This document shows positions 51,034 through 63,356 of a DNA stretch of 64,000 bases, in pieces (within the stretch, counting starts at the first letter, position 1; every line of letters starts with the position of its first letter). Source of the DNA: Kudoa neothunni (lineage: Eukaryota; Cnidaria); NCBI GenBank assembly GCA_964304625.1, contig OZ199840.1, forward strand, positions 806,001 through 870,000. Direction: 5' to 3'. Position numbers and translations under genes: made by a program. Below the pieces are notes generated by a model. That model saw nothing but the letters and a program-made list of their open reading frames with translations. It was not told where the DNA came from and did not search any database.

Positions 51034-54015
51034 CTAATTTCTGTTCCTCCAGTATCCAAAATAGAATCCTGCTCCAATAACAACAAGAGCCATTGGAACT
51101 ACAGTAGCAATAATTCTAAAAATCAAAATTAAACAAGACACTTCTACTTATTATACATTGTATTGGTTGATCTAAATAAATTTAAAACTAATATTTACAT
51201 ATTTACACATCGAAGTTACGTAGATTTGTTTGAGGTTTCACCTATTATTTAATTCAAAATTGTTATAAGTAATCTTATTTTACCTTTATTAATTTTTTCA
51301 CTTCCAAATACATTACTTTGGACACTATGGTATACTACCAACTGATAATTACTCGTGTCTTCAACATCGGAAATAACGAATTCCCTGCAAGGAGGAAACA
51401 CATCGCAACCCTCACCAACTATCATGCATTTCTTAACTATTTGGTTGGATGGGTCGTCCAAATTTATTAATTTCCATTTACACAAAGAATTTTGGTCTAC
51501 ATCATTCGGTAAAGTCGTTTTCACATTTATAGTTGTATCTTCACGGGTAATTACAATTGTTATTTTTTTCGTGGGGTTCACATGTGGTGTAGCTGATGGA
51601 TCTAAAATTAAATATTAATTATTGAATTTAAATATAATTTTTAATTATAGTTTTATTAATATTTAATTAAATTTTTGAGGTTAATATATAATAAATTTTA
51701 CTTTTGGGTATGTCTATTGTAGTTTCAGTAGATCTTCCAACAGCTGTCACTAAAACTCTGTACTCTTTGTCTGCTTCGTATCCTTCACTAAATATGATAC
51801 TACTACATGAGGGTGGTACTTCACAAGATGGGATTGTAAGCTTATTAGTCGGCGTGACGTTTGTTGATGGTTGACCTGTAGATCTAGCAACTCCAGATTG
51901 TGAGAGAGTTGATTTCATATCAGATTTTGCAGTATTTCCTGTCAATTGTGGTGCTGGACATTCATACAACATATCATACGTTTCGCCTTTCTTTACTTCT
52001 ACTTTGTAGTGGCATACAGCATCGGCATAAGGTGAAGATAATGTGCCTACTACTTTAAAACCTTTTTCCAAAAATTGATTTTCTACTTTGAGAGTTGACA
52101 TTTCTTAACAATCATAATTTAAAGTTAAATATACGATTAAGTTTTATACCTGTCCTTATTTGATAAACTTTGGAACCGTAATCTTTGTGTGCTACAACCT
52201 TGAGATCGTAATCTGTTCCCGGAGTCAATCCCATAATATTTTGAGTGTCTCTACAGAATCCTCTGCATGGATAACTATCCACACACATTGCACAAACGTA
52301 TACATCCTTTCCACGGGGGCTGAGATAGTAAGCACATGTAAAATCACTCTTGTCTACTTCTTTGTCAACTTCGAGAGCTTTAATGGAAAGATGTGTATCC
52401 CCTATGGTTGTTGTTGCATCGGGGAAAACATTTTCGGCGGTTGCATCTGTATATTATATTATATAAATATCATTTGATTTTTAATATACTTGTTCTGAAG
52501 AATATATGCTCTTTGAAATTAGCTGGAACACCAGTGATAGCTGTTGAAGCTGCTTTAATCACAAGAATATAAGGTTTTCCACTGACAAGCGTGGTTATCG
52601 CTAACGCTGAACCACAATCAGTGTTACATCCGCCACTGCCACCTCCACAGTTAGCACTTGTACCTTCCGCATCAGCCAAAGATGGTTCATCGGCAGCATA
52701 ATAACTTACAGTACACGAAGAAAATTGTGGGGTACCAGTTGGTTTGAATAAGCGTGTATCTAGTGTAACACCCGTGGCAAAGTATGCCGATAGTAGTTTA
52801 GTGGGATTTCCCTCAGCATCTTTTTCATCAATAACTATATAAATCTTATTTGAAATATTTAACTTTCTTATAAACCAAATTTTTTTTGTATGTATCCAAA
52901 GTATGTAGTTCCACTTTTTTTTATTTGAAAATGTCTGGTCTGTATCAATATTTCGACAACTGCTTTTGACGTTTCAAAAGTAAGCTCCACATTATCACAT
53001 GGTGCGTAGCAACCTTTATCTTCGCCTCCACCACAATTTGATTTATACTCACTTGAAGCACCATCTTCGATGGTAGTAGGTTCTTGTCTTATACCAAATC
53101 GGCAGATTTCAAATGGAAATTTATTAGTGAACTTAATCAAGTATTTATTTTTCTCGTTATGATTATACTTCACATAATATTGTGGTATGTAAACGTCAGT
53201 GTTCATCAAAGTATAAATATTTTGAAGTTTATAAAAGAATGATGGATAACCCACGCATTTCATTTCATAATGTGGGATCATCAAATCAAAATCTACTTCA
53301 TTATTATTATCATTTCCTGTAACACAATCGGCTCCAGCGGTTCCGTCAGCGTATTTTACACCCTTATAGGAAATGGGGCATGCAACATTTGCACAAGTTA
53401 TTGTTTTCAATTTCAGTTTACGTTGACTCGTTGATATTGTCACTTGTGGGTTTACTAGCAAACCTACAAAAAAATAAATAAATGTAATTTCCACATTAAT
53501 TACGTATGTCTAGTCCAAAAATTTTTGGGTTTGTATTTTTTTGAGAAGCAATTTCAGCCCCATTCGCCACAAAAACTTTGATATATTTTGTCCTTGGGGA
53601 AAATTTATCATACGCAAGTGAATTAGTGCTTCCTGTGCAAACGATAACGCATTTATCATTGACTAGTACATTCCCATTTTCAGGACACTGATTAATATCT
53701 TGATAAGTAACCTCAACCTCGTTGAATTTTTTAATGTAACAATGGGTCGACTCGGAAAATTCACCTCCACTTAATGCAAAATGAACTTTCATATTGCTGT
53801 TATCTTTCAAAATCTTGTATGTGATGGATTCTTTTTCAGCTGGTTGAGGTTGTGGTTGTTGTAGCGGTTGCTGCTGTTGGGTCTGCTGAGATTGATTTGG
53901 TGATACATCTTCTAGTGTAGTTTTCGCTATATTATATTGAAATATTTTCTCAATAATAGAAATATTTACAAATAATAATAAAAACTATGCCTAATAAACA
54001 GAGAAATCTTTTCAT
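51034..54015 (-). CDS. Type I membrane protein of FN3-like modules, tandem copy A (ten exons)
   Basis: Exons: 54015-53970, 53926-53504, 53463-52876, 52834-52490, 52446-52150, 52103-51702, 51601-51284, 51241-51220, 51171-51148, 51115-51034; in frame throughout, 848 aa. Exon 1 is a signal peptide (MKRFLCLLGIVFIII). Exon 2 begins with a Gln/Pro-rich stretch. Exons 2-7 all have phase 1-1 ends, and most finish with an FN3-like last-strand pattern: FSPRTKYIKVFVANG, GKPYILVIKAA, LTPGTDYDLKVVAHKDYG, EADKEYRVLVTAVG. Exon 3 is about twice as long and could hold two modules. Cysteines are frequent, suggesting disulfides. Two micro-exons of 22 and 24 nt encode a Ser/Thr/Asn linker. Exon 10 gives one membrane helix (IIATVVPMALVVIGAGFYFG) and the tail YWRNRN. 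No named family was recognised; FN3 assignment is by eye. Probably a cell-surface adhesion or recognition protein. Confidence 0.88.
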
Positions 54016-54299
54016 TTTGATTTAAATAATCAAACGGGGATATTAACGTTATATTCATAGAGAACATACAATGAATGTATTGAAATTTAATAATACTTTC
54101 GTACCTATTAATAATATAGTTCTAGTAAATTGGTATCCTACGAATACAATTCTTATTAAAGTTAAATTTTCGAAACATTTTATAGTGCTTCAGTTAGCAC
54201 ATCTTTCCTTGTTATTAATAATAACTAGCGCTAATACCCAACTTTGGCTGGTACTGTGTGATGGAAAATTTTAACTTTTAGTTTCTTTTCTGAATGGAC
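54016..54299. other. Upstream region of FN3-like copy A
   Basis: The first 150 nt or so (to about 54170) match the region upstream of copy B (59258-59400), for example TTTAATAATACT(T/A)TCGTACCTATTAATA. The duplicated unit therefore includes the proximal promoter. No specific promoter element can be named. Confidence 0.5.
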
Positions 54300-56185
54300 A
54301 AATTCTACGGAAGATTTAATCTAATTGGCACGTTAAACCCTGTAAATTTTATTTCTCCATTTTTATTTATGAATTTTTTAACTTGACATTATTTTTTCAG
54401 TGTGGTGATTTATATACACCAAATTATGCACGCACTCTCCATTCAAATATAAAAAGATGCATTGAGAGAAATTAATGAGTATTTTTAAGTTTATTTTACA
54501 AATTATTGACCAAATCTATAATGAACTTGATTTTATGAGAAATTTAATAAACGATTAAAGTTCAATTATTTATTAAACAATATCATCAAATAACTTAAAT
54601 AGGACTTTCAGTTCTTTTCAAAATTTAGCGATATAAATTAATCCTTCTAGTTATAAAATTTATTATTAGTCTACAAATGATAAAAAAAATAAAATCAACC
54701 CATGAAGACTCCGAAATATAAATATTAATTGTTACTCTCTTTTCCGCAATTTTATAATGATGTCAATGATGTTTTAAAAAGCTGTGAGCGGTAACTTAAG
54801 TATTCATTATTGTAACAAAATTCCCCCATTTATAAAATAATCCAACCTTTCTTTTTATCAAAAATACTTACTGGTTCGAAAATATACACATTTAATTATC
54901 AAAATACGATAAAATCATAAATGTAAAGGTGTTTTTGGTTTGAAAAACTACAGTAATGCTTAAACATCAACTGGTTTTCTTGAAGGAATGCACCTCTTTA
55001 AAAATTAGCGTGCTGTTTGATTGTACTAAACTAATTTCTTCGTATTGAACTATTCTTAAATTAACGGAAACTTTGTGAAAATATTGGTTAGATCGAATAG
55101 ACCAATAATTTCTTGTTAACTTACATGGCATGTATTGAGAAGGGACTGTATTTTGTGTAAAAGTAGTCGTGAATATAAATTCTTAAATTACGTATGGAAT
55201 GCGGCGTCGCATATTTTCATGAAACTTTATATCATAATGAATTAGTTTCAGCGAAAAGAAAATTATCAATTGATTTGGATATTAACATTAACATCTCGGG
55301 GTATGGAATAATTAGATTCCTAAGAACTTAAATATTGTTTAAATAATTATCTCATCAAATATAGTAACTTATCAAATTAGTTATGCCAGCTGTTTTGCAA
55401 GAAAGTTGAGGAAAACTAAAAAATGAGTAAGAACATATCGAAAAGACTAATATAGCCTCAATCTAAATCGATATATTTGATAAAAAGAAATTTTCACATC
55501 TCAGTAATTTCAATGGAGCATAATTTACATTTAAGAAGTTATAACAAAAATTTAATTATTTGAAAATAGTACATACATCTTACGTCGTTTTTAGAATGCG
55601 TATAGAGACCCAAATTATTCCAACATGGCAGAAACTTTAATCTCGAATTATGTGTTATATTTAAAATGATCATAATCCTTTTCGCTTAACTATATCCATA
55701 ACGCTTGAAAAGTGAAAATAAATCCTAAATAATTTTGTTATGTTCCAAATTTTAAGGGAAATGCAACACCTCTTGTAAATGTAACGTTAATAGGTTTATT
55801 TATCTTCAAATTGCTCCAAACGACATATATACCATTTTGAACACATTCTATATAATAATTAAAAGATTCTCTTTGTACATAATGAGTGAAAGTTCATTTT
55901 AATTGGCAATCAATCAGAAGTAAACAAATATCAATATCATTCAGGTATTTTTAATCTGCTATTTGTAAAGACAACCAGAAAATTCCTTACTTCGGAATGT
56001 GTTATTGACTATATTTATACTTATAAGTAAACTATCGATTTTTATTAGTGGTTTTATCTATTCAAATAAAAACTTACAGCTATATTTAAAGAAAGTTCCT
56101 CCATGGCACATGCATACTGTTGCAAACTGTCACACACACGGACACTACAACCTTCTATATTAGGATATAGAATAGATGTAATAGC
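54300..56185 (+). repeat. Long non-coding repeat, copy 3 (plus)
   Basis: The fullest copy; it shares ACGTTAAACCCTGTAAATTTT near its start with the complement of copy 1. It fills nearly all the space between FN3-like copies A and B and ends about 80 nt from the copy B stop codon. It has no conserved open frame. Boundaries are approximate. Confidence 0.75.
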
Positions 56186-56267
56186 TTTAATTCGAATATC
56201 ATAATTTTTAAAATAAATATCAAAATAAAGATCCATAATTCTGAATAAACATTTCATCGAACTTAAT

Positions 56268-59257
56268 CTAATTTCTGTTCCTCCAGTATCCAAAATAGAA
56301 TCCTGCTCCAATAACAACAAGAGCCATTGGAACTACAGTAGCAATAATTCTAAAAATCAAAATTAAACAAGACACTTCTACTTATTATACATTGTATTGG
56401 TTGATCTAAATAAATTTAAAACTAATATTTACATATTTACACATCGAAGTTACGTAGATTTGTTGGAGGTTTCACCTATTATTTAATTTAAAAATTGATA
56501 TAAGTAATCTAATTTTACCTTTATTAATTTTTTCACTTCCAAATACATTACTTTGGACACTATGGTATACTTCCAACTGATAATTACTCGTGTCTTCAAC
56601 ATCGGAAATAACGAATTCCCTGCAAGAAGGAAATACATCGCAACCCTCACCAACTACCATGCATTTCTTAACAATTTGGTTGACGGGGTCGTCCAAATTT
56701 ATTAATTTCCATTTACACAAAGAATTTTGGTCTACATCATTCGGTAAAGTCGTTTTCACATTTATAGTTGTATCTTCACGGGTAATAACAATTGTTATTT
56801 TTTTCGTGGGGTTCACATGTGGTGTAGCCGATGGATCTGAAATTAAATATTAATTATTGAATTTAAATATAATTTTTAATCATAGTTTTATTAATATTTA
56901 ATTAAATTTTTGAGGTTAATATATAATAAATTTTACTTTTGGGTATGTGTATTGTAGTTTCAGTAGATCTTCCAACGGCTGTCACTAAAACTCTGTACTC
57001 TTTGTCTGCTTCGTATCCTTCACTAAATATGATACTACTACATGAGGGTGGTACTTCACAAGATGGGATTGTAAGCTTATTAATCGGCGGCGTTACTTTT
57101 TTTGATGGTTGACCTGTTGATCTAGCAACTCCAGATTGCGAGAGAGTTGATTTCATATCAGATTCGGCAGTATTTCCTGCCGTTTGTGGTGCTGGGCATT
57201 CATACAACATATCATATGTTTCCCCATTCTTTACTTTTACTTTGTAGTGGCATACAGCATCGGCATAAGGTGAAGATAATGTGCCTACTACTTTAAAACC
57301 TTTTTCCAAAAATTGATTTTCTACTTTGAGAGTTGACATTTCTTAACAATCATAATTTAAAGTTAGGTGAAAAATGGGAAATTTAATACCTGTTCTTATT
57401 CGATGGACTTTGGATCCGTAATCTTTGTGTGCTACAACCTTGAGATCGTAATCTGTTCCGGGATTAAGTCCCACAATATTTTGAGTGTCTCTACAGAATC
57501 CTCTGCATGGATAACTATCCACACACATTGCACAAACATATACATCCTTCTCGCGGGGACTGATGTAGTAAGCACATGTGATATCTGTATTCGCAGCATC
57601 TGTGTCAACTTCGAGAGCTTTAATGGAAAGATGGGTATCCCCTATGGTTGTTGTTGCACCGGGGAAAACATTTTCAGCGGTTGCATCTATATATTATATA
57701 TTTATTATTGGATTTTTAAATTACTTGTTCTGAAGAATATATGCTCTTTAAAATTGTTTGGAACACCATTAGTAGCTGCGTTTGCAGGTGCTTTTATTAC
57801 AATGATATATGGTTTTCCATTGTCAAGTGAGGATATTGTTAACGTTGAACCACACGTAGTGTCACATCCGCCACGTTCGGCTCCACAATTAGCCCCTGTA
57901 CCTTCTCCACCATCCAAAGATGGTTTATCGGCAGCATAATAACTTACGGTACATGAGGAGAATTTTGTGGTATCAGATGGATTAAATAAGCTTGCATCTA
58001 GTGTAACACCTGTGGCAGTGTATGCCGATAATAATTCAGCATAAGTACCATCAACTTTTTTATCGTTAATAACTAAATACATATTATTTGAAATACTTAA
58101 CTTCAATAAAAACCAAATTTCTTTTGTTTATATCCAAAATACGTAGTGTCACTTTTTTCTATTTGAAAATGTCTGGTTTGTATTAATATTTCAACAACTG
58201 CTTTTGACGCACCGAAGGTAAGTTCTACATTATTACATGGTGCATAGCAATCTTTATCTTCGTTTCCACCACATTTTGATGTATAATCTTTTGTATCTCC
58301 AGTTTGAATTTGAGTGGATACGTCCTTTATCCCAAATCGACAGATTTCAAACGGAAATTTATTTGTAAACTTAAGTAAATATTTAGTCTTCAGGTCATCA
58401 TTATTATATTTCACATAATATTGTGGTATGTAAACGTCGGTGTTCATCAATGTATAATTATTTTGAAGTTTATAATAGAATGGTGGATAACCCACGCATT
58501 TCATTTCATAATGAGGAATCATCAAATCAAATTCTACTTCATTATCATTTTCATTTCCTCTAACACAATCGGATCCAGCGGTTCCGTCAGCATATTTTAC
58601 ACCCTTATAGGAAATTGGGCATGCAACATTTGCACAAGTTATTGTTTTCAATTTCAGTTTACTTTCATTTGTTGATATTGTAACTTGTGGGTTTACCAAC
58701 AAACCTATAAACATATATTAGAAAATTAATATACGCATTAATTACGGATCTCTAGTCCAAAAATTGTTCCTCCTGTATTTTTATTAGAAGCGGCGCCAGC
58801 TCCATTCCCAACAAATACTACAATATATTTTGCCCTTGGGGAGAATTTATCATACGTGAGTTTATTATCATTTTTAATGCAGAGGATAACGCACTTTCCA
58901 CTGACTTGTTCACTGTCAGTTTGGGGACATGGGCTCATATCTTGATAGTTGTCGCCGGCATCGTTGGACTTCTTGATATAGCAATGATTCGAAGCCGTAA
59001 ACTCACCGCCACTCAATACTAAATGAACTTTCATATTGCTGTTATCCTTCACAATCTTGTATGTGAGAGATTCTTTTTCAGCTATTCGAGTTTCAGGTTG
59101 TTGTTGTTGTTGTTGTTGTTGATTATTTTGGGGTTGAGTTTGTGATACATCTTGAAGAGAAGATTTTGCTATATTCGATTTAAATATTTACCAATTAATA
59201 GAAATAATTACAAATAATTGTAATAATTATTCCTAATAAAAAGAGAAACCTATTCAT
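56268..59257 (-). CDS. Type I membrane protein of FN3-like modules, tandem copy B (ten exons)
   Basis: Duplicate of the gene at 51034-54015 with the same ten-exon structure: 59257-59212, 59168-58746, 58704-58114, 58072-57725, 57686-57390, 57341-56937, 56836-56519, 56475-56454, 56405-56382, 56349-56268; 851 aa. Lengths of exons 1, 2, 5 and 7-10 are identical to copy A, and exons 3, 4 and 6 are each one codon longer. The signal peptide MNRFLFLLGIIITII is followed by a poly-Gln run of about eight. Exons 2-4 differ from copy A at many residues (for example TASNHCYIKKSNDAGDN versus SESTHCYIKKFNEVEVT). From exon 5 or 6 onward, both exons and introns are nearly identical, including the membrane helix and tail. 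Function is as for copy A. Confidence 0.88.
59099..59122. repeat. CAG/CAA-type Gln repeat in FN3-like copy B
   Basis: A tandem TTG run (CAA on the coding strand) encodes about eight glutamines just after the signal peptide. Copy A has an interrupted Gln/Pro tract in the same place. Confidence 0.85.
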
Positions 59258-59468
59258 TTTGATTTAAATTATCAAAAACGGGTATTAACGCTTTATTTAT
59301 AAAGAACAATTCAATGAATGTATCGAAATTTAATAATACTATCGTACCTATTAATAGTATAATTCTACTATATTCTTTATTCTAGGATTATTTTTGTTAA
59401 TAAGGTTAAAAAATATATATATTTTATCAATATCTATTAACCAAAAATATATGAATACTAATGTAAAA

Positions 59469-60141
59469 CAGTGTTCCCATCTTTTTTTCTATCGCATCCC
59501 ACTTTTTCTTGAGAATAATTCCGTTCTCCATCTTTTTCAAAAGTATTGATTATTTCAACTTGAACTGTTTATAACATTGAAAAAAAGCTCGCTATCACAT
59601 TAAATTTTGGAAGCAGTTAATATATACTTTTTTTCTTTAAAACATATTCGATTAGACCTAACATAATTTATCGATGGAACTTAAAAATTAACAACTCAGT
59701 TCTTCATTCCATCAACAACAGCGTTAAATAAAACTCGTGATAATCCAACCTTCATTAGGAAAGAATTTCATGTAAATGGAATTAATAAATGGAAGATAAC
59801 GAGTATAAATACAATATTAATCAACATTACATAAGGTTTAGTCAAAAAAGGATTAATCGATTCTAAATGAGACAAGAATAAGATCAAACCATTCTGATTC
59901 TATTCGAATAAAGGACACGTTAAATACTATTATTAATTTTTATATAATGAGGCATTTCTTGTTGTAGTTTTAAGTTGTCAATCGTCACTTATGAATAATT
60001 GAAATTGACTTAAAAGTGCATCATAATGCCAAATTATCCCATCACTATCCGTTCCATAACAATTCTCAGGATTTCGGACGTACCACCAAAGCGGTCCATT
60101 AATCGTCTAAAAATTCCCGTGCCCCACGCTGAGAAACGTTG
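59469..60141 (-). mobile_element. hAT-like MITE with perfect 8-bp target duplication (673 bp)
   Basis: Starts CAGTGTTCCCATC and ends, on the complement, CAACGTTTCTCAGCGTGGGGC. The 8-bp sequence ATGTAAAA flanks both sides (59461-59468, 60142-60149), as hAT insertions produce. On the minus strand its interior matches 14630-15236. It has no transposase frame and is therefore non-autonomous. Confidence 0.8.
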
Positions 60142-60149
60142 ATGTAAAA

Positions 60150-61300
60150 CATACATTAAAAATCATAATTCAAAAATTTTTAAGCGAAAATAATTTGATT
60201 TTCAAAAGTGTCTGTCGTATTTCATTATAAATGCCTAACATTATTTTAATGTATACCTTGTATCTTAAATTATTATAAAGTTCAATTAAATTAAAATACC
60301 AATTACATTTGTCCTATTTATTTTCATACATAATTCAATCATAGTTATTTGATTTTTATGTCAAATATTTTCATCATTTTATATTATTTCATCAACTCCA
60401 TTTATTCGTACCTTACGTTGTCTTCATACTTTTGTTCATCACATATAATTTTAAAAAAATTTTTTATATATATTCCTGAAATATTCCCAAAATAATTTTA
60501 TTCGGTAATAAAGCTACACATTGTCGCTTTTTTAAACTTATTAAACATTATAAAATCATTTTAATCTTATAAATCTATCACCTTGTTAAATTTATATAAA
60601 TGAAATTAATAGGGTTTCTCGATCTAACTCGACACTTTTGCAATCAAACATTATAATTTTGTGGTTAAAAAATCAATCCTAATTATTTCTTATCACATAA
60701 TTATTTAAAATAAGAAATTGTCTCAAATTTTTTATCCATAAAACTATGGTAGACGAAAATACGTGTGTAACAAAGAATGGCGCCTTCTTTTTTTTCTTGT
60801 TTACAAGATAATACCCCTGGCGCAACTTGTTAGGTTATGGAAATTTGGTTTGTCATACCTCTTTCATTAACGCTTTAGGCACCGCAGGACGTAACATTAA
60901 ACTCCGCTCTCTATCTATATGCGGTGGTTGGACTTTAACCCACTAAACATCCTCGTCTCAAGACGATCACTACCCCAAACCCTATCCTTTTAAGGACGCT
61001 GGCTCTATGAGAGTGCAAATTATTTGCCTTTCGATGGGTTCCAGAGATTCAAACTCTTATTCACGTTCAACATGGTTCTGAGTCCGAGTGTCACATCGTT
61101 GTGCTATTTGCCCTTCGCCTATTATGATTTGGTGTGATCTAGTCCATCTAAAGTAAAGAGCGATGAGCGCCCTAGAGGTTCTACATTAGCAGTTGTTGAT
61201 ATTTCTATAATGAGAAAAGAAATAAAAATTAATTATATGCGTGAAATAATGATTCTCAGTGGAAATAAAAAATTTCGTTTGTGTTATTAATAGCCAAATG
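60150..61300. other. Intergenic stretch with a GC-richer island
   Basis: About 60770-61190 is visibly richer in G+C than its surroundings and lacks long open frames. No tRNA, rRNA or transposon signature could be assigned to it. The rest is AT-rich and featureless. Confidence 0.4.
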
Positions 61301-62072
61301 CAGTAGATGACGGCTCGTGCGCACCTGCCTTGATTTAATGACTTACACAATACTGTTACTAATTAAAATGAATCGAATAAAAGCATAGCAATGATAATAA
61401 ATTATTAAAACCTTAGTTTTCGTTTTAATGCGTTATACATAATAGTTAGCTGAAATTTACGACTTGTAGGCACTAAGCTTAAGAATAAAGTTGCCCAAAT
61501 GATGGGTCGTGGGCACTTGAAGAAAATCAAGAAGTTATGTTCTTTGAAAGATAAAGTGGATATAATGCCATATTATAAAAGAATATCGAATGGGGAAAAC
61601 AGATAAACTAAAATTCTCAAATATTTTAACTTAGAATATCTATCCTCTTTAAATAGGATTTTCGGTAATAATGATTCCATTATGAAGAAATCTCATAATG
61701 GAATGGAAATTACAAATAATCACAAAAAATTTAATATTTCTATGAATGATGCTCCAATCTATTTGAGAAAAATTTACAAATTTTTCAGAAAACGAAATTA
61801 TCGAATGTTATCTACGGTCATAGATCTAAAATGACGATTTACAGTCCAAGAAGTCAGAGCTTTACCAGTAAAATATTAATAACTTATTCAAAGAAAAATC
61901 CAACTAATAAGTATGATAAAAACTTTTATTTATATTTTTTTGAGTATATTTATTAATTTTATGAAATTTATGCGTATCAATAAATATTAAATTTATCGTG
62001 ATTACCAACTCTTATTACTACTTCTCTGGAATACAGAAAACAATTTATTTGTTACGCAACGCTTTCTTAATA

Positions 62073-63356
62073 CAGTGTTTCAAGTTCAAGATGCATCGAT
62101 GTCTGATCAAGATGCATTATTTGAAAAAAATAGGTAATTACTAAATATCGAAACAATAAATTAGTTTTCAATAACTTAGTTATTTAAGCATCGTGGGAAA
62201 TAACTCTCCGCATGATTGCAATAGTTTTGACATTGTGCAAACGTCACATCATTAGGACTAGATTTTATCGCCTCTATGAGTTCAGTTTTTGTTTGTTGGA
62301 TTCTTATGTCTTACTATTATTTTTAACTGGTTGAAAAGTTCCTCGATCGGGTTAAGGAACGGGGAATATGGCGGTAGAAACAGAATCGAGTGATTTGTTT
62401 CTGCCACAAGATCCATGATGTAATCAGTTTTGTGAAATCTTACATTGTCCATTATGAGCAATGCGTTTGGTATACCGTCCCAATTGTAGCTCCATGAAAA
62501 GTTGGATTAAATATTCTGAAAATATACTTTCATTTACTGAGCCCCTCGTGTACTTTGGTTGACCATACTTTTTGGGAGCTCATTGCGGCTCTTAATGTAA
62601 TTTTTTTTAAGCGGACGGTTCTCACGGTTAAATTTGCTCTACATCCAACAGGGGACCTTCCAAAAAAGCGTCTCATTGATAAAGAGAATCCTACTTCATC
62701 AATATAGAGAACAAGGGAATAGTTTGGCTTTTGTTGAAGATAATTTATGACATAACTAATTTAGATTTCATTTTAATTTATTATATATAATTTACTTTTT
62801 TTCTTTTCTCTATATTCTCGGGTAGATTTCTGCCAACAGGAACTATGGAAATTTTTTTTTAATGAATAGTGAAATCCTTGAAGAACAATAGCAATCGTTT
62901 GCCTGGATACACTGATGTTATATTGTGAATTTAGCATTTCCCCTAAAGATGTTAACGTTATAGTGCAATCGTCGTCAACAAGTTGTTTTAGGAATTTTTT
63001 GTGTTCGTCGTATAATAATTGACGTCGGTTGCCTCCCATTTTTTTCTTTTCCACACTTCCCGTAGAATCCTTCAATTTAAGAATTCTTGTGACAGTAGTT
63101 GGATGAACTCCAACATACTTGGCGATTTGTTTAGTTGGGACTTTTTCCTTAAAGTCATATAGCTAATTAATTAAAAATAACGAACTTCTGATAAATCTAG
63201 AATTAAATCTCGTGAAGTCATATTTGTTTTGTTATATTTTCTTTTTTTTCACGGTTGAATTAATTATTACATCAGCTGAACCTATAAGATTTGCTTCATG
63301 ATCGGATGTGAATGCATCTTGATCGGACATTGATGCATCTTGAACTTGAAACACTG
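62073..63356 (-). mobile_element. Tc1/mariner (IS630) element, 1284 bp, nested
   Basis: The 46-bp terminal inverted repeats have 2 mismatches, begin CAGTGTTTCAAGTTCAAGAT and are flanked on both sides by TA (62071-62072, 63357-63358). Each repeat contains two direct copies of TCAAGATGCAT about 21 bp apart, the usual arrangement of transposase-binding sites. It carries a transposase on the minus strand. Confidence 0.9.
62190..63230 (-). pseudogene. Tc1/IS630-family transposase, broken
   Basis: From the 5' side: a helix-turn-helix (PTKQIAKYVGVHPTTVTRIL), then a second one (63075-62773) with DEHKKFLKQLVDDDCTITL and YNISVSRQTIAIVL. The catalytic core follows: YIDEVGFSLSMRR, LIMDNVRFHKTD and LFLPPYSPFLNPIEELFNQL. 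These are the D, D and E positions of the IS630 DDE domain. The blocks lie in different frames with several stops, so no active enzyme is made. The order and motifs are unambiguous. Confidence 0.85.

Noticed and set aside
57367-57939. 190-codon plus-strand ORF
   Set aside because: It is antisense to exons 4-5 of FN3-like copy B and shows no domain; the minus-strand exon chain explains the open frame.
60770-61190. rRNA fragment
   Set aside because: It is GC-richer, but no conserved rRNA segment could be recognised by eye.
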